This document shows positions 8,207 to 17,319 of a stretch of DNA of 64,000 nt, piece after piece. The DNA lies in assembly GCA_902496015.1 (NCBI GenBank), contig CABUZJ010000002.1:62001-126000 (forward strand). Reading direction: 5' to 3'. The position numbers were made by a program, and so were the translations under genes. The notes under the pieces are model-generated. The model ran no database searches, had not been told where the DNA came from, and saw nothing but the letters and a program-made list of their open reading frames with translations. The stretch comes from an uncultured Eubacteriales bacterium. Its GTDB lineage: Bacteria > Bacillota > Clostridia > Christensenellales > UBA1242. Each line of letters starts with the position of its first letter. Within the stretch, counting starts at the first letter, position 1.

Positions 8207-11200
8207 TGCTACCAATTAGATTAGAATTAGATGGAATACATAGTTTTAAAACCGAACAAGTTATAGATTTCAGCAACATAAACGGCAGTTTTTTTGGAAT
8301 TTTTGGGGCAACTGGCAGTGGTAAGTCTACTATTTTAGATGCAATTACTCTTGCTCTTTATGGAAAAGTGCAAAGAGCAAAAGACAATGCAGATTTTATT
8401 AATCTTGCAAAAAATAGTGCTTTTGTTAGATTAAGTTTTGAAACAATTTATAATGGCAAACAAGAAACATTTTTAATTGAACGCAACTTTAAACGCAAAA
8501 AAGAAACAAGAAAGGTTGATAGCAGTGCAGTTTTTTATAAGAAAAAAGGTAATTCTTTTGAAGTTGAAACAGAAGGTGTTTTTAATTGTGATGCAAAGAT
8601 TAAAAGCGTGCTGGGATTAGGGTTTGATGAATTTTCTAAATGTATTGCTCTTCCGCAGGGGCAATTTGCAGATTTTATAAAAAGCACACCAAATGAAAGA
8701 ACAGGGTTAATTAGTAACATATTTGATTTGCAAGGCTATGGGACCCCAATTTATGAAAAAGCAAGAGAAAAAGAGCAAATATATAAAGAGAAAATAGCAG
8801 AAATTAATGGTAAACTTTTTGAACTGGCAGATATTAGTGAACAGAGTTTAGATGAATTAAATGCTAGATTAAACGAATATGTTAATAATTTAAATGAAAT
8901 TAATGATTCATTAGATATAGCAACTAAAAAATTTGATGATGGCAAGCAAGCATATTTTAAACAAGTTCAGTTACAAAAGGCAAAAGATAGAGCAGAGCAG
9001 TTAAAACTCGAAAGCGAAACAATGGCGAAATTGGAAGAAAGACTTGCGAAAATTAAATTGGCAATGCCTCTTTCTAAAAGTTTAGATGAAGTTACTACAC
9101 TTTCAATTGAAAGCAAAAAATTGCAAGCAGATTTAGAACAATGCAAAGCAAATAACGCAACAATTAGTAGTGAATATAATGCCAGTAAACAAATTTATGA
9201 TAAATTTAATGAAAAATATTTAGAAAATTATAATGCAGGGCTAAAACGCATAAATAAATTAGAAGATTTAAAGAATAAGGAAAATGTTTGTGTAAAATTA
9301 AAACAAGATAATTTGCAATTTTTAAGTAAAACTGAAACTTTAGAAAAGTTAAAAGCAGAACAAGAAGAAATAAGAAAAAATATTATTGCAAACATTTCAT
9401 TTTTAGAAGAAGATGAGAAAAAAGTTAAAGAATTAATAAAATCTTTAGAAGTTGATAATAGTATTGTGAGCCAAGTTAAAAAGGGTGTTGATTTAGGTTC
9501 ACAGATTGAAATTATTGATAAAATAGCAAATAGTGTTAATGATAGTTTAGAAAGCAAAAGAAATGAATCAAAAGAATTTGAAGTTGAATTTGAAAATAAA
9601 AATAATGAGATTGAGCAATTAAAACAGAATTATAACCAAATATTAAATAATTTTGAAGATAGTGAAAGCATTAGGGAACAATTAAATAGTGATTATAAGA
9701 ATAAAATTACTTTAAGTGTGGAACTTAAAAACACTAAAAATGTTTTAGAAATAATTAATAGTTTAATTGCAAGTTTTGAAAAAGATAAAGAAAAATTAAT
9801 TATTTTAAGTGATAAACTTAAAACAGAAATTGAAGAACTTGCTAACAAATTAAATTATAAGCAAGAAGCGGTTGAAGTTGCTAAAAAATATTATTTAGAG
9901 TTATTAAATTCAAGGGAACAAGGGTTAGTCGGGAAAGGTGCATTTTATGTTTATAATAGTGCAAGGCCTAACAGTGCTTGCCCGGTTTGTGGTAATATTG
10001 TTGATGGCAAAGTTAAAATAAATGAATATCCAAGAGAAATTTCTAAAAACCAAACAGATGATGCATTTGGAGACTTTAATAAATTAAATGATGAATTTAA
10101 TTCAGTTCTTGCTTTAAATGAAAATAAAAAAGCAATGCTTGATGGTGTGCTTGAAAGAATTGATGAATTAAATAAGCAATTAGAATTTTTAAAGAAAAAA
10201 TATAAAGCACTAATTGAAAAATATGTAAGTCCTTATGAAAATGAAAAAATAGATGAAAAAATTGAGAAATTAGACATTAATTGTGAAGATATTTTGATAA
10301 AATTGCAAAAATTTGAGGGGTTTGGCAAGCAAAATAATGAATTATTAGTTGAAAAATCGCAAATTAGCGGTAAAATTAGTAGTTTACAAACTGAAATTTT
10401 AAATTTAGAGAACCAATTAAGTGAACTTTATGCTTTAAAAAATGAGCGAAAAAAGATTATTAACAGTTTAGAGAAGCAGTTTGGTGGGCAAAGTTTAGCT
10501 ATGGTGAAAAATGCCATAGATAATAATTTAGAAAAATTAGAAAATGCTAAACAGAAGATGAGTGAAATTGATAAAACTTTGCAAGAAAATAAATTAAACT
10601 TAAATTCATGCGATAATAAGATAACAGAAGTTTCACTTGAAATTAAAGTTAATAAAGACAAGATTGAAGAAAATAATATAACTATTAATGAAATTAACAA
10701 TGCAATTACTGAGCAGTTGAATGAAAAAGGTTTAACCCTGTCACAAATATTAGAAGATGAACAAAACCAATTACAAGATTATCAAAATAAATATAAAGAA
10801 ATTAGCCAAAAAGTAGAGTTGCTTTATCAAAAGAAAATGGCTTGCGAAAGCGAATTAAAACTTATTGCAAGCAAGTTAAAAGAAAAACTAACACAATTTG
10901 AAACCATGAATACTCAGTTTAATGTTAAACTTAAAGAGGGCAGATTTTTAGATGTTGAGACGCTTAAAAGTTATTTAGTAGATGAAAACACTGTGCTTGA
11001 AATTGAAGAGAAACTTCAAAATTATGCAAGTGAGAAAGGTTTGGTTAGAGCGCAAATTGAACATTTAGAGCAAGAACTTGAAGGCATTGTTATTAACACA
11101 GAAGAAATTGCAGAATTGGAATTACAAATTAATTCAAATAAAGAGAAAGTGAATAATCTTCAAATAGAAATTGGCAAACTAAAAGGCGAAATTGAAAGAA

Positions 11201-11766
11201 TAACTAGCAAATTTGCAATTAAAAAAGATTTGTTAGAGATGCTTTCTAAATTAGAAATCGATTTAGATTATGCAAAAGAACTTGTGAAACTTTTAAGGGG
11301 AAAAGCACTTGCACAATTTGTTTGTGATGAATACATTGAAGAGATTACTTTAAGAGCAAATAACATTGCAAATTTATTATTAGATGGTAAGTTTACACTT
11401 AAATTTGAAACTAGCGACTTTTTAGTGGAAGACAATTTGAACTCAGGAGAGCCAAGGGCCGTTGCAACGCTTTCAGGCGGAGAAACTTTTTTAATTAGTT
11501 TAAGTTTGGCACTTGCAATAAGTGAAACAATTGCAACAATGTCGGGCAAAAATATGGATTTCTTCTTTTTAGATGAAGGTTTTGGTACACTAGATAATGA
11601 ACTTTGTGAAACTGTTGTTAGTGCACTATATAAACTCGAAAGCAAAAATCTTAAAATTGGTGTTATAAGCCATGTTGAATTGCTTTATGAAAAGATTAAA
11701 AATAAAATTATTGTTAGTAAAGATGAAGAACATGGAAGTCAGGTTAGAATGGAATATAGTTTGTAA
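8206..11766 (+). CDS. sbcC: Exonuclease SbcCD subunit C (Rad50-type SMC ATPase)
   Basis: ATPase and DNA-tethering arm of SbcCD. The N-terminal Walker A reads GATGSGKST near residues 35-43, and the Q-loop region LPQGQFADF near 152. Two long lysine/glutamate coiled-coil arms flank a zinc hook CPVC (C592 and C595). The C-terminal half-domain holds the ABC signature LSGGET near 1092 and Walker B FFLDEGFGTLD near 1124. At 1186 residues it is longer than many SbcC proteins, through coiled-coil length. GGAGG before the ATG lies inside sbcD. A terminator follows, so sbcDC form a two-gene unit. Confidence 0.95.
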   Translation: MLPIRLELDGIHSFKTEQVIDFSNINGSFFGIFGATGSGKSTILDAITLALYGKVQRAKDNADFINLAKNSAFVRLSFETIYNGKQETFLIERNFKRKKETRKVDSSAVFYKKKGNSFEVETEGVFNCDAKIKSVLGLGFDEFSKCIALPQGQFADFIKSTPNERTGLISNIFDLQGYGTPIYEKAREKEQIYKEKIAEINGKLFELADISEQSLDELNARLNEYVNNLNEINDSLDIATKKFDDGKQAYFKQVQLQKAKDRAEQLKLESETMAKLEERLAKIKLAMPLSKSLDEVTTLSIESKKLQADLEQCKANNATISSEYNASKQIYDKFNEKYLENYNAGLKRINKLEDLKNKENVCVKLKQDNLQFLSKTETLEKLKAEQEEIRKNIIANISFLEEDEKKVKELIKSLEVDNSIVSQVKKGVDLGSQIEIIDKIANSVNDSLESKRNESKEFEVEFENKNNEIEQLKQNYNQILNNFEDSESIREQLNSDYKNKITLSVELKNTKNVLEIINSLIASFEKDKEKLIILSDKLKTEIEELANKLNYKQEAVEVAKKYYLELLNSREQGLVGKGAFYVYNSARPNSACPVCGNIVDGKVKINEYPREISKNQTDDAFGDFNKLNDEFNSVLALNENKKAMLDGVLERIDELNKQLEFLKKKYKALIEKYVSPYENEKIDEKIEKLDINCEDILIKLQKFEGFGKQNNELLVEKSQISGKISSLQTEILNLENQLSELYALKNERKKIINSLEKQFGGQSLAMVKNAIDNNLEKLENAKQKMSEIDKTLQENKLNLNSCDNKITEVSLEIKVNKDKIEENNITINEINNAITEQLNEKGLTLSQILEDEQNQLQDYQNKYKEISQKVELLYQKKMACESELKLIASKLKEKLTQFETMNTQFNVKLKEGRFLDVETLKSYLVDENTVLEIEEKLQNYASEKGLVRAQIEHLEQELEGIVINTEEIAELELQINSNKEKVNNLQIEIGKLKGEIERITSKFAIKKDLLEMLSKLEIDLDYAKELVKLLRGKALAQFVCDEYIEEITLRANNIANLLLDGKFTLKFETSDFLVEDNLNSGEPRAVATLSGGETFLISLSLALAISETIATMSGKNMDFFFLDEGFGTLDNELCETVVSALYKLESKNLKIGVISHVELLYEKIKNKIIVSKDEEHGSQVRMEYSL

Positions 11767-11771
11767 TAAAT

Positions 11772-11802
11772 AGCCACCAAAAATAAAAGGTGGCTTATTT
11801 TT
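11772..11802 (+). terminator. Terminator after sbcC
   Basis: A 7-bp GC-containing stem AGCCACC (11772-11778) with GGTGGCT (11789-11795) has a 10-nt A-rich loop and is followed by a T-rich run. Confidence 0.75.
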
Positions 11803-11853
11803 TGGCAAGTTTAAATTGTGTTATGCATAGACATTATTAAGGAGTTTTTGGCT

Positions 11854-13359
11854 ATGCGTAAAAAAATAATAAAATATTGTTTATGTGGGGCGATTTGTGT
11901 TGTATTGGTTTTAAGCATTGTTTTATCTGTTGGCTGTGGGTTTGATAGAACAGTGAATAAGGCAAGTAAGAACTTAACGAACTACACAATTAGTGCGACT
12001 TTAAATGAAGATACACATACTATAAGTGCCAGTCAGGTTGTTGAATATATTAATAAAACAGATAAAACTTTAGATAACATTTGCTTTAACTTATATCCTT
12101 CTGCTTTTAGAGAAAATGCAAGTGTTAAACCTTATACTGCTCTTACAAAAGCTAGATGCTTTCCAGAAGGGGAAAGTTTTGGAGATATTACCATTAGTGC
12201 AGTTAAAGTTGATGGTGTGCAAACAAATTTTGTGTTAGATGGTGAAGATGAAAATATTTTAAATGTTAATTTGAATAAGATACTTGAAAATAAAGAAAAA
12301 GTGAACATAGAAATAGACTTTACACTATCTTTACCAAATTGTACACATAGATTTGGCTATTTTGATAACAATATAAATTTAGGTAACTGGTATCCTATTG
12401 TTTGTGAATATAATGGTGAGGATTTTGATAAAACGCCATATTATGCCACTGGCGACCCATTTAATTCTTCGGTTTCTAATTATGATATAACTTTTTCAAC
12501 ACCTAGCAAATACATTCTTGCAAGTTCTGGCCAGCAAACAGAAGTTAATGAAAATGCAGGCATTTCAACTTACAAATTGCAGGGAAAGGCAATTAGAGAT
12601 TTTGCTATTGTGTTGGGGAGTAACTTTGTAAAAATAAGCGATAAAGTTGGAAACACCACAATTAATTATTATGGCTATGCAGAAGATGAGAAAAACAATG
12701 AATATTTAAAACTTGCGTGTGAAGCGGTAACATTTTTTAATGATACATTTGGACTTTATCCATATAGAGTGTTAAATGTTTGTAAAACGCCGTTTATGCA
12801 GGGGGGTATGGAATATCCTAATCTTGTGATGATTAGTGATAATATAACAAGTGAAAGCGAATACAGAAAGGTTATTGTTCATGAAATTGCACATCAATGG
12901 TGGTATGGTGTGTGTGGGAATAATGAAATTACTGATGCATGGTTTGATGAAGGACTTGCTGAATATTCAACTTTTTTGTTCTTCGATAAATTCCCTAAAT
13001 ATGGCACGAATTATGATACTTTAATAGATGATGCAATAGTAGGTTATAACCTTTATATTGAAATATTTGATTCAATTGATATTGATGTGAACACTAAAAT
13101 GAACATAGCAGTTAACGAATTTGCTAATGAATATGAATATACTTACATGATTTATGTTAGAGGGGTTATAATGTATGACCATATGGCTAACGAGATAGGG
13201 CAGAAAAATTTTATATCTGGGCTTAAAAAGATATATAAAAAATATAAATTTGAAAAAGTTGATAGCGAAAAGTTTGCGTCTTGTTTTGGAACAAAGTCTG
13301 GGAAAATTGAAGAAATTCTAAATGAATTTTTAAATGGCAATTGTTATCTGGATAAATAA
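11854..13359 (+). CDS. M1-family zinc aminopeptidase, membrane lipoprotein
   Basis: Cell-surface or membrane-anchored metallopeptidase that should trim N-terminal residues of peptides. The M1 motif is exact: H343-E-I-A-H347 followed by E366, HEXXH-X18-E. The exopeptidase-type loop reads QGGMEYPN just before it. The catalytic-type tyrosine region (YTYMIYVRG) follows near 430. The first 35 residues form a signal sequence ending in SVGC, a lipobox-like site with a non-ideal -3 serine, so lipid anchoring is probable, not certain. I chose ATG 11854 over the GTG at 11818 because AAGGAG lies 9 nt before it and the signal peptide starts there. Length is 501 residues; the extra C-terminal M1 domains are missing. 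Confidence 0.9.
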   Translation: MRKKIIKYCLCGAICVVLVLSIVLSVGCGFDRTVNKASKNLTNYTISATLNEDTHTISASQVVEYINKTDKTLDNICFNLYPSAFRENASVKPYTALTKARCFPEGESFGDITISAVKVDGVQTNFVLDGEDENILNVNLNKILENKEKVNIEIDFTLSLPNCTHRFGYFDNNINLGNWYPIVCEYNGEDFDKTPYYATGDPFNSSVSNYDITFSTPSKYILASSGQQTEVNENAGISTYKLQGKAIRDFAIVLGSNFVKISDKVGNTTINYYGYAEDEKNNEYLKLACEAVTFFNDTFGLYPYRVLNVCKTPFMQGGMEYPNLVMISDNITSESEYRKVIVHEIAHQWWYGVCGNNEITDAWFDEGLAEYSTFLFFDKFPKYGTNYDTLIDDAIVGYNLYIEIFDSIDIDVNTKMNIAVNEFANEYEYTYMIYVRGVIMYDHMANEIGQKNFISGLKKIYKKYKFEKVDSEKFASCFGTKSGKIEEILNEFLNGNCYLDK

Positions 13360-13413
13360 ATTTAATTTAATAAATAATAAATTTAAAATTAGTTACTATG
13401 TTTGTTTCTTTCA

Positions 13414-13442
13414 TTTACTTTGTGTTAAACTTCGTGTATAAT
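13414..13442 (+). promoter_or_regulatory. Promoter of the YycJ-type hydrolase operon
   Basis: TTTACT (13414-13419), 17-bp spacer, TATAAT (13437-13442). The predicted start of transcription is near 13449, just before the GAGGAAAT ribosome-binding site. Confidence 0.7.
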
Positions 13443-13461
13443 AGTTCTGCGAGGAAATGAA

Positions 13462-14256
13462 ATGCGAATAATAAATATTGCTAGCGGAAGTAAAGGGAAT
13501 TGTACTGTTATACAAACGAGTGAAACAACGCTATTATTAGATTGTGGGCTTGGAATAAATGAGTTGGTTAAACGGTTAAATAATGTTGGAATAGATCCAA
13601 AACAAATAAATGCAATAATTATAACCCATGAGCACGGCGATCATATTAAAGGCTTGCAATCTTTTACAAGAAGATTTAAAAAACCAATTTATGCACATGC
13701 TGATATATGGCAAAATTTAGAAAAAAATATTGGCGATATTGCAAATACTTGTGAACGCTCTTTTACAAGTTTACCATTTATAATTGGTAACATTCAAATA
13801 TCTCCATTTTGTGTTAGCCATGATAGTTTAAATTGCCAAGGTTTTAGTTTTACTTGTGGGAAAGCAAAATTTTCTTATGCAACCGATTTGGGTTATGTTT
13901 CGGGTGAAGTTTTTAATAATTTAGTAGGGTCAAAATTAATTTTTATTGAGGCTAATCACGATTTAGAAATGCTTAAAAATTCATTTTATCCTGCCTATTT
14001 AAAGGCAAGAATAAAAAGCAATAACGGACACTTATCTAATAACCAGTGTGCAGATGCAATCGTGGCACTTGCAAGAACGGGAACAAGATTTTTTGCATTG
14101 TGTCATTTAAGCGAAAATAATAACACACCAGAACTTGCATTTGGGACTGTGGCTAATGCATTAATTTTAAACGGCTTTGAAATTGAAAAAGATGTTTTAC
14201 TAAGAATAACTTATCAAAATAAGCCAGGAAATAATTTTAATTTAAAGGAAGATTAA
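13462..14256 (+). CDS. YycJ/WalJ-type metallo-beta-lactamase-fold hydrolase
   Basis: Metal-dependent hydrolase of the YycJ group, linked in Firmicutes to DNA metabolism and cell-wall control. The metal motif THEHGDH is seen with H56, H58, D60 and H61. IASGSKGNCT at the N-terminus and EANHDLEML followed by NNGHLSNNQ are group hallmarks, with the last region giving further metal ligands. Length 264 residues is normal. Here it is not next to a WalRK two-component system; it begins an operon with a CPBP protease and rlmH. In many Firmicutes the yycJ and rlmH genes lie near each other, which fits. GAGGAAAT precedes the ATG. Confidence 0.9.
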   Translation: MRIINIASGSKGNCTVIQTSETTLLLDCGLGINELVKRLNNVGIDPKQINAIIITHEHGDHIKGLQSFTRRFKKPIYAHADIWQNLEKNIGDIANTCERSFTSLPFIIGNIQISPFCVSHDSLNCQGFSFTCGKAKFSYATDLGYVSGEVFNNLVGSKLIFIEANHDLEMLKNSFYPAYLKARIKSNNGHLSNNQCADAIVALARTGTRFFALCHLSENNNTPELAFGTVANALILNGFEIEKDVLLRITYQNKPGNNFNLKED

Positions 14257-15378
14257 ATGGATAAACAAAAATCTAAAATTGAATATAAGCCTGCATATAC
14301 AGATGAAGATACGGGAATTGGTTTGCTAGTTTATATTGTTATGCAGGGAATTATATTTTTTATTGCGAGGGGGCTTTTAAGCGCTGGCGTTCCTTACACA
14401 AATTGGTTTTACTATATTTATGCTTTTTTTGTAGAAGCAGTATTTGCATTAGCAGTTTTATTTGTTTGTGGAGTAAGAAAACGAAGTTTTGTTAATGCAA
14501 GTGGATTTAATAAAAAGATAAATTTTGAACTTGCGGGGTTATGCATTGGTATAAGTTTAATTTGCCTTTTAGGGTTGGGAAGTGTTAGCGACTTTTTCTT
14601 GCAAATTTTAGAATGGTTGGGTTACAGTTCTTCGGGTGCAGGTATTCAAGTTACAACTTTTGGGGAACTTGTAATATACACGATTTTAATTGCAATTATG
14701 CCTGCTATTTGTGAAGAGTTATTATTTAGAGGGCTTATGCTTAATGGGCTTGCTAAATATGGTAAAAATATAGCAGTTTATGTTAGTGCATTTGCATTTA
14801 TGATTATGCATGGTAGTCCTGACCAAACAGTGCATCAGTTTATTTTAGGTGTAATTTTTGGATATATAGTTTATTACACAGGTAATCTTTGGCTTACAAT
14901 TATTATTCATTTCTGTAATAATTTCTTTGTTTTGTTATTCAACTTTATTTATAACATTTCTTCATCTGGAAATGTGACAGACACTGCAACAGATGTGATT
15001 GCTCAGCCTGCAAGTATTGGATATGAAATAGTAAATTACATTATTTCGGTTGTGTTAGTTGTCCTTTCTATTTACTTAATTTATTCGGTAATAAAAAGAA
15101 TAGTTATTGAAAATAAAAACCTAAATGGGTTGCCGAATTATGTGGAAGAAAAAGATAAAAAATTTTTTGGTATTGAGAAAGATTTAGAAAATTCTAATGA
15201 ACAACAAGAAAATGTGGTAATAGTTGAAAAGGCTGATAAGGAATGGGAAGAACAAAATATTAAAACTGACCATAAAAAACCTAAACTTTCATTGTTGGCA
15301 ATTATTCTTCTTGTTGCTGGGAATATTTATTTAATTGTTGAATGGATTATTGCTTTAGTTCAGGGGTTTGCAGGGTAA
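14257..15378 (+). CDS. CPBP-family intramembrane glutamic/metalloprotease
   Basis: Multi-pass membrane protein of the CPBP (Abi/CAAX-like) protease family. The motifs are CEELLFRG (EExxxR) at about residues 151-158, FMIMHG in the next membrane helix, and IIIHFCNN in a third, together giving the active-site Glu, His and Asn/His. Around eight membrane helices are visible; a charged cytoplasmic stretch (about residues 285-345) precedes a last C-terminal helix, which is less common. The ATG directly follows the preceding stop, with AAGGAAG as ribosome-binding site, and rlmH starts 2 nt after its end. Substrate unknown; relatives process prenylated or signal peptides. Confidence 0.9.
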   Translation: MDKQKSKIEYKPAYTDEDTGIGLLVYIVMQGIIFFIARGLLSAGVPYTNWFYYIYAFFVEAVFALAVLFVCGVRKRSFVNASGFNKKINFELAGLCIGISLICLLGLGSVSDFFLQILEWLGYSSSGAGIQVTTFGELVIYTILIAIMPAICEELLFRGLMLNGLAKYGKNIAVYVSAFAFMIMHGSPDQTVHQFILGVIFGYIVYYTGNLWLTIIIHFCNNFFVLLFNFIYNISSSGNVTDTATDVIAQPASIGYEIVNYIISVVLVVLSIYLIYSVIKRIVIENKNLNGLPNYVEEKDKKFFGIEKDLENSNEQQENVVIVEKADKEWEEQNIKTDHKKPKLSLLAIILLVAGNIYLIVEWIIALVQGFAG

Positions 15379-15380
15379 TT

Positions 15381-15848
15381 ATGGTTAAAATTAAAATAGT
15401 TGCAACTGGCGAAATTAAAGATAGAAACATTAAAGCGATTACAGATGAATATTATAAAAGATTATCTAGATGGTGTAAAATTGAGGAAGTTTATTTGCCT
15501 GAATATCCGCCAAAAAATGATGCAGAAATAGCACTTGCAAAAAAGAAACAAGCACAAATGCAAATGGAAAAAATGGAAGGATATGTTATTGCATTAGATA
15601 GAACAGGAAAGCAGTTAGATAGTGTAGAATTTGCAAAACTTATAAGTAAAGTTCAAGTAAATGGTGAAAGCACAATAACATTTTTAATAGGTGGTTCTAA
15701 TGGTTTTTTAAGTGATATTTTACAAAAAGCGAATTTAGTATTGTCATTTGGGGCTTTTACATTACCACATGAATTAATGCGTGCGGTGCTTGCAGAACAA
15801 ATTTATAGGGCATTCACAATAAATTATAATATTACATATCATAAATAA
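15381..15848 (+). CDS. rlmH: 23S rRNA (pseudouridine1915-N3)-methyltransferase
   Basis: SPOUT methyltransferase that modifies pseudouridine 1915 in helix 69 of 23S rRNA. The SAM-binding trefoil knot shows FLIGGSNGF near residues 102-110 and LPHELMRAVLAEQIYRAF, ending in the family tail YHK. The 155-residue length is typical. The frame is open farther upstream, but ATG 15381 has AGGG at the right distance and gives the conserved VKIKIVATGEIKDRNI start. It follows the CPBP gene by 2 nt. Confidence 0.95.
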   Translation: MVKIKIVATGEIKDRNIKAITDEYYKRLSRWCKIEEVYLPEYPPKNDAEIALAKKKQAQMQMEKMEGYVIALDRTGKQLDSVEFAKLISKVQVNGESTITFLIGGSNGFLSDILQKANLVLSFGAFTLPHELMRAVLAEQIYRAFTINYNITYHK

Positions 15849-15868
15849 AAGGTTGGTTTTATTGTGTA

Positions 15869-16759
15869 ATGAATTATGAAGAATTAAAAGAGCAAATTAA
15901 AAAGTTGAGTGATAAAGTTAAAATTATAAATTTAGGGAGTTCTGTTTTAGGCAGAACTCTTTTTGGTTGTTATTTTAATTTTAATAGTAAAGATAATATA
16001 ATAATTCATGGTGCAATTCATGCAAGAGAACATATAACTTGTGATTTAATTTTTTATTTGATGCAAGTGGCGGATAAAAAATATAAAAAATTTTATAAAA
16101 AGATTCCAAATATAAAGATTCCAAATATTTTGTTTATTCCCATGGTCAACCCCGATGGTGTGCAGTTATGTTTTTATGGGGTTAAATCTGTTAATAATTT
16201 AGAATATAAGATTTCTTTACTTAAAATAAATAAAAGCGTTGATTTTAAACTTTTTAAAGCTAATGCGCATGGGGTAGATTTAAATAATAATTTTAATGCA
16301 AATTTTAACGGCGACCCGCGATATAAACTTTCTCCTTCTGCACATGGTTATTGTGGAAAAACTTTTGAAAGTGAACCCGAAAGCATAATGCTTGCAAGAA
16401 CTGCTAGAATAATAAATCCTTGTTTTACCATAAGTTATCATGCTAAAGGTGAGGAAATTTATTATAATTTTCATCTAAATAAACAAAAATTATTAATTCA
16501 TTATAAAGTGGCTAAATTTTTTGGAAGAAGTTTAAAATATAAAATTACCAGTGAAACAGGACTAAGTTGTGGAGGGTTTAAAGATTATTGTGTAGATACA
16601 TTAAAAATCCCATCTTTAACAATAGAAATTGGACAAGATAAATTAACGCATCCATTGCCTAAAAGTGCCTTAGCACAAATAATAAAAAGGCATAAGAACT
16701 TTTATAAATGCTTGAAAAAGGCTTATAAATTTATTATAATAAATAAAAATAAATTTTAA
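15869..16759 (+). CDS. M14-family zinc carboxypeptidase / peptidoglycan amidopeptidase-like
   Basis: Zinc peptidase of the M14 (carboxypeptidase A) fold. Zinc ligands H51 and E54 lie in HAREH; the DLNNNF segment carries the substrate-binding Asn/Arg-equivalent region; the third zinc ligand is in ISYHAKG; and the catalytic Glu is in LTIEIGQD. In Firmicutes, compact M14 enzymes of this type often cleave gamma-D-Glu-diaminopimelate bonds in wall peptides, which fits the context, but there is no signal peptide or LysM domain, so it may act inside the cell on recycled peptides. No clear ribosome-binding site precedes the only plausible ATG. A string of AAT/AAC codons (NNNFNANF) is typical of the local base composition. 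Confidence 0.85.
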   Translation: MNYEELKEQIKKLSDKVKIINLGSSVLGRTLFGCYFNFNSKDNIIIHGAIHAREHITCDLIFYLMQVADKKYKKFYKKIPNIKIPNILFIPMVNPDGVQLCFYGVKSVNNLEYKISLLKINKSVDFKLFKANAHGVDLNNNFNANFNGDPRYKLSPSAHGYCGKTFESEPESIMLARTARIINPCFTISYHAKGEEIYYNFHLNKQKLLIHYKVAKFFGRSLKYKITSETGLSCGGFKDYCVDTLKIPSLTIEIGQDKLTHPLPKSALAQIIKRHKNFYKCLKKAYKFIIINKNKF

Positions 16760-16768
16760 AGGTAATTT

Positions 16769-17218
16769 ATGGAAGATAAAGATTATATGAGTTTGGCATA
16801 TAAACTTGCACTTAAAGCCAGAAATAAAGATGAAGTGCCTGTTGGTGCAGTGATTGTGAAAAATGGTAAAATAATTTCTAAAAACTATAATTTAAGGCAA
16901 CATAAAAAAATATCAACTGCACATGCGGAAATTTTATCAATAAATAAGGCATGTAAAAAATTAAAAGATTTTAGGCTTACAGGGTGCACAATTTTTGTAA
17001 CGCTTGAACCCTGCTTAATGTGTATGGGTGCAATTTTGAATGCGCGAATAGATAGGCTGGTTTTTGGAGCAAAAAATAATAAAGAAGATGTTATTAGTTG
17101 TTATGAATTGGCAGAAAGGGCAGGGCTAAACCATAACATTAAAATAGAACAATTAGACGAAAATGATAAATGCGGAACACTAATCAGCAATTATTTTGCA
17201 AAAAAACGAAAGAAATAA
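16769..17218 (+). CDS. tadA: tRNA-specific adenosine deaminase
   Basis: Converts adenosine 34 to inosine in tRNA-Arg(ACG), needed to read CGN codons. The zinc and catalytic residues are H52-A-E54 and PC82xxC85, in the order and spacing of the family. Length 149 residues is usual. AAAGG precedes the ATG by 7 nt. It is the last gene before a bidirectional terminator. The EVPVGAVIV opening separates it from cytidine deaminases and from RibD. Confidence 0.95.
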   Translation: MEDKDYMSLAYKLALKARNKDEVPVGAVIVKNGKIISKNYNLRQHKKISTAHAEILSINKACKKLKDFRLTGCTIFVTLEPCLMCMGAILNARIDRLVFGAKNNKEDVISCYELAERAGLNHNIKIEQLDENDKCGTLISNYFAKKRKK

Positions 17219-17292
17219 GCAGTATTTACATTGAATTATAATAAATATTTGCAAAAATTTATGTAAATTTTGTAAAAAATGACAAAAAATAA

Positions 17293-17319
17293 ATAAAAAC
17301 ACTTAAAAAGTGTTTTTAT
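17293..17319. terminator. Bidirectional terminator between tadA and sigma-factor gene
   Basis: A perfect 12-bp stem ATAAAAACACTT (17293-17304) and AAGTGTTTTTAT (17308-17319) has a 3-nt loop. It overlaps the stop codon of the convergent sigma-factor gene and has A/T tracts on both flanks. Confidence 0.8.
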